From positions 1 to 64,000 of the forward strand of contig NZ_NCXM01000031.1 in NCBI RefSeq assembly GCF_002104765.1: 64,000 nucleotides of DNA. Reading direction: 5' to 3'. Each line of letters opens with the position of its first letter. The first letter of the stretch is position 1. The notes under the pieces are model-generated. The model made no database searches. It was not told the origin of the DNA and worked only from the letters and a program-made list of their open reading frames with translations. The translations under genes and the position numbers were made by a program. Positions 1 through 7,724 of the stretch are shown piece after piece. The DNA is from Mycolicibacterium vulneris. GTDB lineage: Bacteria > Actinomycetota > Actinomycetes > Mycobacteriales > Mycobacteriaceae.

Positions 1-999
1 GCTATCTCCGTCAACGGTGGGTCGGTGCTGGGTTCGGGTGGGGTGCTGACTGATGGGGGCAGTCTGACGGTGGCCCATGGCGGTGCCCTGTCGGTGAATG
101 GGGGGTCGGTCGTTGGCTCCGGGGGGACGGTGACGGTGGGTGCGTCCGGCACGTTGACCGATGGTGGTTCGGTCACGGTTGGCGGTGGAGGGCTGCTGGG
201 CTCGGGTGGCACCCTGACCGATGGCGGCACCGTGACGGTCAGTGCCGGTGGCACTTTGACTGATGGCGGGACCGTGACGGTCAGCTCGGGTGGCTTGTTG
301 ACCGACGGCGGGACCGTGACGGTCAGTTCGGGTGGCACGTTGACCGATAGCGGCGCGGTGACGGTCGGCTCCAGTGGCATCCTGACCGATGGCGGCACGC
401 TGACCATCAATGCCGGCGGCACGCTGACCGACGGCGGGACCGTCACTGTCACCAGTGGCGGCATCGTGACCGACGGCGGCACATTCACGGTCAGCGCGGG
501 CGGCACGCTCACGGACAGCGGCACGTTCACCGTCAGTTCGGGCGCCGCGCTGACCAACGGTGGCACCGTCACGGTCGGCGGCACCCTGGCCGACAGCGGC
601 ATCGTCACCGTGAGTTCTGGCAGCACCTTCACCGTCGATGCCGGCGGCTTCCTCCCCATCCTCAATGGCGGAAGCATCACCATTGGCCCCGGCGAGGTCA
701 TCACCATTGGCCCCGGCGGGAGTTACACCTCCACCGGCGTGATCGGCCCCGTCACCATCGCCCCCGGTGCGCCGGTGCCGCCCGTGCCGCCGGTCCCGTC
801 GCCTGTGGTGGTCGGCATCTCTCCGAGCGGGCTTGCCGCTCCGGGCCTGTCGGGCCTCGCGGGGCTCTCCGGAATCCAAGGCCCGCAAGATGATTCGACG
901 TTGGCTGCGTCTGGATCGGACGGTAGATCTTGCTGTCGATATATAGATGTCAATGGAGGTCGGTGCTGCTGGGATCTCGTCGCGTCTGAGGTCGACTGA
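1..999 (+). CDS. Beta-strand tandem-repeat protein, 5' end outside window
   Basis: The reading frame is open from base 1, so the gene begins upstream and only the C-terminal 332 residues are seen. Residues 69-206 are ten tandem copies of a 14-residue unit (consensus GGTLTDGGTVTVSS), rich in Gly, Thr, Val and Asp with alternating Thr/Val, which suggests a stacked beta-solenoid or surface fibre. Looser copies precede them. A Pro-rich linker (PVPPVPPVPSP) and a Gly/Ala/Leu segment follow. The last 25 residues are Cys-rich (RSCCRY, RCCWD) and unlike the rest, so a frameshift near the end is possible. The stop overlaps the next start codon (TGATG). M. tuberculosis has dprA next to the viuB-like gene, not this gene. 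Function is unknown; extracellular or structural is a guess from composition. Confidence 0.7.
   Translation, partial: AISVNGGSVLGSGGVLTDGGSLTVAHGGALSVNGGSVVGSGGTVTVGASGTLTDGGSVTVGGGGLLGSGGTLTDGGTVTVSAGGTLTDGGTVTVSSGGLLTDGGTVTVSSGGTLTDSGAVTVGSSGILTDGGTLTINAGGTLTDGGTVTVTSGGIVTDGGTFTVSAGGTLTDSGTFTVSSGAALTNGGTVTVGGTLADSGIVTVSSGSTFTVDAGGFLPILNGGSITIGPGEVITIGPGGSYTSTGVIGPVTIAPGAPVPPVPPVPSPVVVGISPSGLAAPGLSGLAGLSGIQGPQDDSTLAASGSDGRSCCRYIDVNGGRCCWDLVASEVD
205..618 (+). repeat. 42-bp tandem repeat array, ten units
   Basis: Ten in-frame units encode GG-x-LTDGG-x-VTVS-x. Nine are 42 bp; the ninth unit (541-576) is 36 bp. Most variation between units is at third codon positions, which fits a protein-level repeat under selection. 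It lies wholly inside a coding frame. Confidence 0.85.
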
Positions 1000-2048
1000 T
1001 GAGTCCGGTTCAGGCAGGGGAGATCGCGGAAAGTGTTGGGCGAGGCAACGACTCGAACCCCAGAGCACCAGAGCCGGTGCAGTCCCCGGCGGGCGAGGCC
1101 GCCGGACGGCGCGGCAAGGCCATCACGCGCGGGCCGTTATCCGTGCCGCTGAGTTGGTCCACGGCGGCCCCGCGCATCCAGACGGCTTCGCTGTTGTCCG
1201 CTGCTGCCAGCCGTAACGCCACCGCTCGCTCCACCGCAGCCATCCCGATGGCAAGCACGTTCGTCAAGGGACTGATGACAATGCTTGCCGGGCCGGGTCC
1301 GATAACCGCAGCGACCCGTTCACGGGACTACCACAAGAGTCACGGAGAAAACGCCGAAATTCAGCACGCCGAGACACGGGTCCGAGACGACGGCTCCCCG
1401 GAAGCGGCCGGCACCGCCATCGATTCCGCGTCCATGAGCGCCCCGATCCCGGGCGGCGAATCACCGCAGAGCACCGATGCGCACGCGCAGGGCGCCCTTG
1501 CTCGTGCGGTGGCCCTGGCCGCAGCCAACACCGCCGAACGGACCGCGGGCCCCGTCATCGCCATCCGCATCCTGCAAGGTCAAACCGTCAGCCTTCGGTA
1601 TGGCAGCACCATCGCTCTTGCCGAAGGCACCGTCATGCTCGTCAACAGCGGCTCCATCACCGTGCAAGGGGCCGGGACCTGCATAGCCAACGTCCCCGTC
1701 ACCGTTAACGACGGCAGCACTGTCACCACTCTTGGTAGGTGTTACGCGGGCGGCGCCGTGATCCCTTCCGACACTCGATTACACGCCGGCAGCTACGGCC
1801 CGTTCACCCTCACCCAGTACCGCCGCGCCAAGGTCGAGGTCGAGCTATTCAGCGGCTCGGCCACCACGGGTGCCAGCCCACACGTCGGCGAGGTCATAAC
1901 CCCCACACACCGAACCGCCACCGCCACCGTCGGCGCAGAGGGCGCCACCATCACCATCACCGAAGGCTCGATCACCGTCACCACCCGTCGGTATCCCCAA
2001 CTCGGGCACTGCCACGGCGGGTCTTCACCGGCTCGCATGCGCCCATAG
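999..2048 (+). CDS. Hypothetical protein, possibly decayed
   Basis: The ATG overlaps the preceding stop (TGATG). The 349-residue product has a low-complexity Ala/Ser/Thr/Arg-rich first half with no recognisable domain. From about residue 185 it becomes Thr/Val/Gly-rich with short beta-like segments (GSITVQGAG, GSTVTTLG, GATITITEGSITVT), in style like the upstream repeat protein, so it may be a diverged relative or a displaced piece of it. There is no clear ribosome-binding site apart from the coupling overlap. A few codons rare in this genome (TTA, ATA) occur. Antisense frames are also long, so coding on this strand is not certain. No function is assigned. Confidence 0.35.
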   Translation: MSPVQAGEIAESVGRGNDSNPRAPEPVQSPAGEAAGRRGKAITRGPLSVPLSWSTAAPRIQTASLLSAAASRNATARSTAAIPMASTFVKGLMTMLAGPGPITAATRSRDYHKSHGENAEIQHAETRVRDDGSPEAAGTAIDSASMSAPIPGGESPQSTDAHAQGALARAVALAAANTAERTAGPVIAIRILQGQTVSLRYGSTIALAEGTVMLVNSGSITVQGAGTCIANVPVTVNDGSTVTTLGRCYAGGAVIPSDTRLHAGSYGPFTLTQYRRAKVEVELFSGSATTGASPHVGEVITPTHRTATATVGAEGATITITEGSITVTTRRYPQLGHCHGGSSPARMRP

Positions 2049-2206
2049 CCAGGGTGGAGTTTTCGACGCCTGGATGGCCTCACAGGCGGGCCGGGTCGCA
2101 GTCCCGCGGATAGTGCACTGACGCCGCCCGGCGAAAAGCGGCCACGCTGCGTCAACGACACGACTCGTATAGTCGACCGGGGGTCGGGGTGTGAACAGGA
2201 GGACAA

Positions 2207-3064
2207 GTGGCAGGTCGACCACTGCAATGCTTCGAAGTCGTCGGTACCGAACAGCTCACACGGCACATGGTGCGGATAGTGCTCGGAAGCAAAGATTTTG
2301 ACGCTTTCGTGCCCAGCAAGTTCACCGACTCCTACGTCAAGCTGGTGTTCGTCGCCGACGACGTGGACGTCGCCGGCTTGCCCGGGCCGCTGACCCTCGA
2401 CAGCTTCGCCGACCTGCCCCCGGAGAAAAAGCCCTCGGTGCGCACCCTCACCGTCCGCCACGTCGACGTCGAGAAACGCCGCATCGCGCTGGACGTCGTC
2501 GTGCACGGCGAGCGCGGCATCGCGGGTCAATGGGCATCCACGGCCCGGCCCGGCCAGCCGATCTACCTGATGGGCCCCGGCGGCGCCTACACACCCGACC
2601 CCGCCGCCGACTGGCACCTGCTGGCCGGCGACGAGTCGGCGCTGCCGGCTATCGCCGCGGCGCTGGAAGCGCTGCCGCCCAGTGCGGTCGGCAAGGCGTT
2701 CATCGAGGTTGCGGGCCAGGAGGACGAGATCCCGCTGACCGCACCCGAAGGCGTCGAGGTGCACTGGGTCTACCGCGGCGGGCGTGCCGACCTGGTTCCC
2801 GAGGATCGCGCCGGCGACCACGCGCCGCTGATCGAGGCCGTCACCAGCGCCCCCTGGCTGCCCGGGCAGGTGCACGTCTTCATCCACGGCGAGGCCCAGG
2901 CCGTCATGCACAATCTGCGGCCCTACGTCCGTAAGGAGCGGGGCGTGGACGCCAAATGGGCGTCGTCGATCTCGGGGTACTGGCGCCGCGGCCGCACCGA
3001 AGAGACGTTCCGCCAATGGAAGAAAGAACTGGCGCAGGCGGAGTCGGCGAACTCGTCAGCCTGA
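2207..3064 (+). CDS. Siderophore-interacting FAD-binding protein (ViuB-like)
   Basis: This is a 285-residue siderophore-interacting protein, collinear with Rv2895c (annotated viuB) of M. tuberculosis. The family binds FAD and reduces or releases iron from ferric siderophores in the cytoplasm. Visible are the N-terminal FAD-binding barrel with RTLTVRHVD near residues 80-88, the VVHGERGIAGQWA stretch around 100, and a C-terminal NAD(P)H-binding-like half ending with the conserved SGYWRRGRTEE motif. The GTG start is supported by AGGAGGA at 2197-2203. Length is normal. No iron-box operator was recognised upstream. Substrate (mycobactin or carboxymycobactin) is inferred from the organism. Confidence 0.85.
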   Translation: MAGRPLQCFEVVGTEQLTRHMVRIVLGSKDFDAFVPSKFTDSYVKLVFVADDVDVAGLPGPLTLDSFADLPPEKKPSVRTLTVRHVDVEKRRIALDVVVHGERGIAGQWASTARPGQPIYLMGPGGAYTPDPAADWHLLAGDESALPAIAAALEALPPSAVGKAFIEVAGQEDEIPLTAPEGVEVHWVYRGGRADLVPEDRAGDHAPLIEAVTSAPWLPGQVHVFIHGEAQAVMHNLRPYVRKERGVDAKWASSISGYWRRGRTEETFRQWKKELAQAESANSSA

Positions 3065-3088
3065 CGGCCGCCTGGCATTGTCTACCGC

Positions 3089-4249
3089 ATGGCATTCGGC
3101 GACTACCAGAACGAGATCTACTTCAAAGGCCTGGGCGGGGTGGCGCCCGCGCTGCCGATGGCCTTCGCGGAGCTGGAGGCACGCGCCGAGCGGGCGATGC
3201 CGCCGTCGGTGTGGTCCTACGTCACCGGTGGCGCCGGCGACGAACGCACGCAGCGGGCCAACCGGGAGGCGTTCGATCGCTGGGGTCTGATACCGCGGAT
3301 GTTCGTCGGTGCCGCCGCGCGCGACCTGTCGGTGGAGATGTTCGGCCTGACCCTGCCGTCGCCGGTGTTCATGGCCCCGATCGGCGTCATCGGCATCTGT
3401 GCCCAAGACGGACACGGCGACCTGGCCACCGCGCGTGCGGCCGCCGCCAGCGGCGTCCCGATGGTCGTCTCCACCCTGACCGCCGACCCGATGGAAGACG
3501 TCGCCGCGCAGTTCGGTGATACCCCCGGCTTCTTCCAGCTGTACACGCCGAAGGATCGTGATCTGGCCGCCAGCCTGGTGCAGCGGGCCGAAGCCGCCGG
3601 CTACCAGGGCATCGTCGTCACCCTCGACACCTGGATTCCCGGATGGCGCCCGCGCGACCTCGCCACGGCCAACTTCCCCCAACTGCGGGGGCTCTGCCTG
3701 AGCAACTACACCAGCGATCCGGTCTTCCGCGCCAAACTGCAGCGCCCGCCGGAAGAGGACCCGCAGGGCACCGTGCTGCAGTGGGTAACGACCTTCGGGA
3801 ATCCCCTGACCTGGGACGACCTGCCGTGGCTGCGGTCGTTGACCGACCTGCCGCTGATCATCAAGGGCATCTGTCACCCCGACGACGCACGTCGTGCCAG
3901 GGACGGCGGCGTCGACGGCATCTACTGCTCCACCCACGGCGGTCGCCAGGCCAACGGCGGCCTGCCCGCCCTCGCGTGCCTGCCCGGCGTCGTCGACGCG
4001 GCCGACGGGCTTCCGGTCCTGTTCGATTCGGGGATCCGCAGCGGCGCCGACGTCGTCAAGGCGCTCGCGCTGGGCGCCACGGCCGTGGGCATCGGCCGGC
4101 CGTACGCCTACGGCCTGGCGCTCGGCGGCGCCGACGGCATCGTGCACGTGCTGCGCTCGATCCTGGCCGAAGCCGACCTCATCATGGCCGTCGACGGCTA
4201 CCCGACGCTCAAAGATCTCACCCCGGACACGCTTCGGCGCGTCGACTAG
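3089..4249 (+). CDS. FMN-dependent lactate 2-monooxygenase family protein
   Basis: The 386-residue product belongs to the FMN-dependent alpha-hydroxy-acid oxidase family and resembles M. smegmatis lactate 2-monooxygenase (L-lactate + O2 to acetate + CO2) more than respiratory LldD: it shares the N-terminal GDY-NEIY, APIGVIGICAQDGHGD, LDTWIPGWRPRDL and the end ADLIMAVDGYPTLKDLTPD. The catalytic His-Arg motif reads STHGGRQANGG with the His at residue 283; most relatives have SNHGG, so one flanking residue differs. FMN-phosphate motifs FDSGIRSG and ALGATAVGIGRPY are intact. The ATG at 3089 lies 24 bp after the previous stop, with no strong ribosome-binding site. Family is certain; monooxygenase versus oxidase or dehydrogenase needs assay. 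Confidence 0.8.
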   Translation: MAFGDYQNEIYFKGLGGVAPALPMAFAELEARAERAMPPSVWSYVTGGAGDERTQRANREAFDRWGLIPRMFVGAAARDLSVEMFGLTLPSPVFMAPIGVIGICAQDGHGDLATARAAAASGVPMVVSTLTADPMEDVAAQFGDTPGFFQLYTPKDRDLAASLVQRAEAAGYQGIVVTLDTWIPGWRPRDLATANFPQLRGLCLSNYTSDPVFRAKLQRPPEEDPQGTVLQWVTTFGNPLTWDDLPWLRSLTDLPLIIKGICHPDDARRARDGGVDGIYCSTHGGRQANGGLPALACLPGVVDAADGLPVLFDSGIRSGADVVKALALGATAVGIGRPYAYGLALGGADGIVHVLRSILAEADLIMAVDGYPTLKDLTPDTLRRVD

Positions 4250-4282
4250 AGCGCCCCAGGCCGTGCCTGGGACCGTGGGGGA

Positions 4283-5179
4283 GTGCAGGCGATCCTCGAC
4301 GAGTTCGACGAGTACCTGAACTTGCAGTGCGGCCGTTCCGCGCACACCCGTCGCGCCTACCTCGGCGACCTGCGCTCGCTGCTCGCCTTCCTCGGAGACC
4401 GCGGCGCCGGCCTCGACGGGCTGAGCCTGCCCCTGCTGCGCTCCTGGCTGTCCGCCGCCGCCGCGGCCGGCGTCGCCCGCACCACGCTGGCCCGGCGCAC
4501 CTCGGCCGTCAAGGCCTTCACCGCCTGGGCGGTGCGGCGCGGCCTGCTCGCCGCGGACCCAGCCGCACGGCTGCAGGTCCCCAAGGCGCACCGCATCCTG
4601 CCCGCGGTGCTGCGCCAGGACCAGGCCGCCGACGCCATGGCCGCCGCCAAATCCGGTGCACAGCAAGGCGATCCGATGGCATTGCGCGACCGGCTGATCG
4701 TGGAGATGTTGTACGCCACCGGAATCCGGGTCAGCGAGCTGTGCGGCCTGGACATCGACGACGTCGACACCCATCACCGGCTCGTCAGAGTCCTCGGCAA
4801 GGGCAACAAGCAGCGCAGCGTGCCGTTCGGCCGGCCCGCCGCAGAGGCGCTCGACGCGTGGCTGGCCGGCGGGCGCCCGGCCCTGGTGAACGCCGAGTCG
4901 GGCCCGGCGCTGCTGCTGGGCGCGCGGGGCCGCCGGCTCGACGTCCGGCAGGCGCGCACGGTGGTGCATCAGACCGTCGCCGCGGTGGACGGCGCGCCGG
5001 ACATGGGGCCGCACGGCCTGCGGCACAGCGCGGCAACCCACCTGGTCGAAGGCGGTGCTGACCTGCGCGTTGTCCAGGAGCTGCTCGGGCATTCGAGCCT
5101 GGCGACCACCCAGCTCTACACCCATGTCGCGGTGTCCCGGTTGCGCGCGGTGCACGACCAGGCCCACCCGAGGGCCTGA
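4283..5179 (+). CDS. xerC: Tyrosine recombinase XerC
   Basis: This 298-residue tyrosine recombinase acts with XerD at the dif site to resolve chromosome dimers. The N-terminal SAM-like DNA-binding domain spans about residues 1-90 and the catalytic domain 105-298. All active-site residues are present: R149 (ATGIRVSELCGL), K173 or a nearby Lys of GKGNKQR, H244 and R247 (HGLRHSAATHL), H270 (LLGHSS) and Y279 (TTQLYTHV). The GTG start at 4283 gives the usual XerC N-terminus. The neighbours (viuB-like gene, M23 peptidase, rpsB) match the chromosomal xerC locus of M. tuberculosis, so this is the housekeeping enzyme, not a phage integrase. Confidence 0.93.
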   Translation: MQAILDEFDEYLNLQCGRSAHTRRAYLGDLRSLLAFLGDRGAGLDGLSLPLLRSWLSAAAAAGVARTTLARRTSAVKAFTAWAVRRGLLAADPAARLQVPKAHRILPAVLRQDQAADAMAAAKSGAQQGDPMALRDRLIVEMLYATGIRVSELCGLDIDDVDTHHRLVRVLGKGNKQRSVPFGRPAAEALDAWLAGGRPALVNAESGPALLLGARGRRLDVRQARTVVHQTVAAVDGAPDMGPHGLRHSAATHLVEGGADLRVVQELLGHSSLATTQLYTHVAVSRLRAVHDQAHPRA

Positions 5180-5186
5180 AGCCCGC

Positions 5187-5678
5187 TCAGCGGTTCAGCG
5201 GCTTGAGCCGCACCGGCGTGGACTGCAGCAGGCCCAGCGGATCGACATAGCGGGCGCCCGACGCCGGGCCCCACATCGCGCCCCAGTGCAGGCACGCCGC
5301 GGCCGGGCAGCCGGCATGCCCGGGCATCAGCTCGCCGATCACGGTCGAGGCGGTCACATGCTGGCCGACCCGCACGGTCGCCCGCACGGGCTCGTAACTG
5401 GTGTGCAAGCCACCGGGATGGGCCAGCGACACCACCGGCCGCCCGGCCAGCAGCCCGGCGAACACGACGGTCGCGGCGCCCGCCGCGTACACCGGCTGAC
5501 CGGCGGCCCCGGCCAGGTCCACGCCCCGATGTCCGGGATTCCAGTTGGGCGACGGGGCGTCGAATCCGCGGGCCACGGCCGGCGGCGGGCGCAGCGGCCA
5601 CTCCAGGCGATCCTCGGCGGCACCCGCGGGCACCGCGCTGACCAGGCCCGCACACACCAGCACCGCCGTCCACCGCAT
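5187..5678 (-). CDS. Secreted M23 family metallopeptidase
   Basis: A short 163-residue LytM/M23 peptidase, positional match to Rv2891. A signal peptide (MRWTAVLVCAGLVSAVPAGA) is followed directly by the peptidase domain. The zinc and catalytic residues are seen as HRGVDLAG (H-x3-D), HTSYEPV and CLHWG (H-x-H-like motif with only one His). The second motif is therefore atypical, so hydrolytic activity is likely but not assured. The family cleaves peptidoglycan cross-bridges in the envelope. It converges on xerC with 7 bp between stop codons. Confidence 0.85.
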   Translation of the reverse strand: MRWTAVLVCAGLVSAVPAGAAEDRLEWPLRPPPAVARGFDAPSPNWNPGHRGVDLAGAAGQPVYAAGAATVVFAGLLAGRPVVSLAHPGGLHTSYEPVRATVRVGQHVTASTVIGELMPGHAGCPAAACLHWGAMWGPASGARYVDPLGLLQSTPVRLKPLNR

Positions 5679-5971
5679 TCAGGCAGTTCAGCGCGCCGTC
5701 GGTCGCCCGGCCACCCGGCCGCGCCGGTTTTGTGGACGCGCGCCCGGTTGGGGAAGCGTGGCAAAACCACCTGCTGAGTCGGTGTAAACTGCTGGTCGCA
5801 GCTCGTTCGCGGGCTGACTTCGCGCGTCTGCAACGCGTCTCTGGTTCCACTAGGAGTTCGCAATCGCATGCCGGGCGGTCCCGTCCAACGACGGGTCCGG
5901 CATAGCAGCAGCCGCCAGGGCCCGGCGTCAACCCGATGCCAGGCGACAACCGACACAAGTAAGGCGCAACC
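5679..5971 (+). promoter_or_regulatory. Leader region upstream of rpsB
   Basis: A 293-bp gap between the divergent M23 peptidase and rpsB holds no convincing gene. It should carry the rpsB-tsf promoter and a long 5' leader. A TAAACT hexamer at 5785-5790 could be a -10, with no good -35. Bacterial rpsB leaders often bind S2 for autoregulation; I could not recognise the motif here. Confidence 0.35.
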
Positions 5972-6802
5972 ATGGCCGTCGTAACCATGAAGCAGCTGCT
6001 CGACAGCGGCACCCACTTCGGGCACCAGACCCGTCGCTGGAATCCGAAGATGAAGCGGTTCATCTTCACCGACCGCAACGGCATCTACATCATCGACCTG
6101 CAGCAGACCCTGACCTTCATCGATCAGGCGTACGAGTTCGTCAAGGAGACCGTCGCCCACGGCGGCAGCGTGCTGTTCGTCGGCACCAAGAAGCAGGCTC
6201 AGGAGTCCGTCGCCGCCGAGGCCACCCGCGTCGGCATGCCGTACGTGAACCAGCGCTGGCTGGGCGGCATGCTGACCAACTTCCAAACCGTGCACAAGCG
6301 GCTGCAGCGCCTCAAGGAGCTCGAGGCGATGGAGCAGACCGGTGGCTTCGAGGGCCGCACCAAGAAGGAAATCTTGATGCTGACCCGCGAGAAGAACAAG
6401 CTGGACCGCAGCCTCGGCGGTATCCGCGACATGGCCAAGGTGCCGTCGGCCGTCTGGGTCGTCGACACCAACAAGGAGCACATCGCCGTCGGCGAGGCCC
6501 GCAAGCTCGGTATCCCGGTCATCGCGATCCTGGACACCAACTGCGACCCCGACGAGGTCGACTACCCGATCCCGGGCAACGACGACGCGATCCGTTCGGC
6601 CGCGTTGCTCACCAAGGTGATCGCCTCGGCGGTCGCCGAGGGCCTGCAGGCCCGCGCCGGAGTCGGCCGCGGCGACAAGCCCGAGGCCGAGGCCGCCGAG
6701 CCGCTCGCCGAATGGGAGCAGGAGCTGTTGGCCTCCGCTACCACCACCGCCCCCACCGAAGCCGCTGCGGGCACCCCCGAACCAACCACTGAATCCTCAT
6801 AG
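5972..6802 (+). CDS. rpsB: 30S ribosomal protein S2
   Basis: A 276-residue S2 protein of the small ribosomal subunit. Start (MAVVTMKQLLDSGTHFGHQ) and core motifs (RWNPKMKRFIF, YVNQRWLGGMLTNF, DTNKEHIAVGEARKLGIPV) are conserved. The tail after about residue 230 is acidic and Thr/Ala/Pro-rich, a variable extension usual in actinobacteria. Linkage to tsf 12 bp downstream is the classic rpsB-tsf operon. Confidence 0.97.
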   Translation: MAVVTMKQLLDSGTHFGHQTRRWNPKMKRFIFTDRNGIYIIDLQQTLTFIDQAYEFVKETVAHGGSVLFVGTKKQAQESVAAEATRVGMPYVNQRWLGGMLTNFQTVHKRLQRLKELEAMEQTGGFEGRTKKEILMLTREKNKLDRSLGGIRDMAKVPSAVWVVDTNKEHIAVGEARKLGIPVIAILDTNCDPDEVDYPIPGNDDAIRSAALLTKVIASAVAEGLQARAGVGRGDKPEAEAAEPLAEWEQELLASATTTAPTEAAAGTPEPTTESS

Positions 6803-6814
6803 GAAGGCTGACCA

Positions 6815-7630
6815 TTGGCGAACTTCACCGCTGCCGACGTCAAGCGGCTTCGGGAACTCACCGGTGCCGGCATGCTCGACTGCAAGAACGCGCTGGCCGA
6901 GAACGACGGCGACTTCGATAAGGCCGTCGAGGCGCTGCGCATCAAGGGCGCCAAGGACGTCGGCAAGCGCTCCGAGCGCGCGACGGCCGAAGGTCTGGTC
7001 GCGGCCCGGGGCGGCGCGCTGATCGAGCTGAACAGCGAGACCGACTTCGTCGCCAAGAACGCGGAGTTCCAGGCGCTGGCCGACCAGATCGTGGCCGCGG
7101 CCGTGTCGTCGAAGGCCAAGGACATCGACGAGCTCAAGGCCGCCACCGTCGGTGACAAGACCGTCGAGCAGGCGATCGCGGAGCTGTCGGCCAAGATCGG
7201 CGAGAAGTTGGAGTTGCGCCGCGTGGCGAACTTCGACGGCACCGTCGAGACCTACCTGCACCGGCGGGCGGCCGACCTGCCCCCCGCGGTCGGCGTGCTG
7301 GTCGAGTACCAGGGCTCGGACACCGAGGCCGCCCACGCCGTGGCGCTGCAGATCGCGGCGCTCAAGGCCCGCTACCTGTCCCGCGACGACGTGCCCGAGG
7401 ACGTGGTGGCCAGCGAGCGCCGCATCGCCGAGGAGACCGCCAAGGCGGAGGGCAAGCCGGAGCAGGCCCTGCCCAAGATCGTCGAGGGCCGGCTGAACGG
7501 CTTCTTCAAGGACGCGGTGCTGCTCGAGCAGCCGTCGGTGTCCGACAGCAAGAAGACGGTCAAGGCGCTGCTCGACGACGCCGGCGTCACGGTGACGCGG
7601 TTCGTCCGCTTCGAGGTGGGTCAGGCCTGA
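6815..7630 (+). CDS. tsf: Elongation factor Ts
   Basis: A 271-residue EF-Ts, the guanine-nucleotide exchange factor for EF-Tu. The N-terminal module MANFTAADVKRLRELTGAGM and the TDFVAKN motif near residue 77 that contacts EF-Tu are clear. The start is TTG, chosen because AGGAAGG at 6801-6807 is well placed and the N-terminus matches the family. The stop codon lies inside a perfect palindrome (separate entry). Confidence 0.97.
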   Translation: MANFTAADVKRLRELTGAGMLDCKNALAENDGDFDKAVEALRIKGAKDVGKRSERATAEGLVAARGGALIELNSETDFVAKNAEFQALADQIVAAAVSSKAKDIDELKAATVGDKTVEQAIAELSAKIGEKLELRRVANFDGTVETYLHRRAADLPPAVGVLVEYQGSDTEAAHAVALQIAALKARYLSRDDVPEDVVASERRIAEETAKAEGKPEQALPKIVEGRLNGFFKDAVLLEQPSVSDSKKTVKALLDDAGVTVTRFVRFEVGQA

Positions 7631-7643
7631 TTCAGGCCTGACC
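7619..7643. repeat. Perfect 12-bp inverted repeat across the tsf stop codon
   Basis: GGTCAGGCCTGA, one T, then TCAGGCCTGACC. The arms are exactly complementary and include the tsf stop. As RNA it would form a stem of about 10 bp, but there is no U-run, so it is not a canonical terminator. It could slow ribosomes or polymerase at the operon end, or be a short duplication. Confidence 0.6.
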
Positions 7644-7724
7644 GCCCGGTGCCGATGCGGCCCGGGCCGCGCATGAGGCGGGAAACCTCCCGGTGGTACG
7701 GGTCTGCGGGTTAGCGTCAGTGTC

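Noticed and set aside
205..618. Regular repeats as a CRISPR array
   Set aside because: Units are contiguous without spacers, in frame, and encode a protein repeat; no cas genes are present.
1030..1075. Minus-strand GGGGTTCGAGTCG resembles a tRNA T-loop
   Set aside because: The flanking 5-bp T-stem does not pair and no acceptor, D or anticodon arm can be drawn.
1793..5167. Long minus-strand frames (407 and 703 codons)
   Set aside because: They are antisense to the viuB-like, lactate monooxygenase and xerC genes and contain only Arg/Gly/Gln-rich low-complexity sequence.
4283..5179. Tyrosine recombinase as a phage integrase or island integrase
   Set aside because: Sequence and neighbours are those of chromosomal XerC; no attachment-site duplication or tRNA is nearby.
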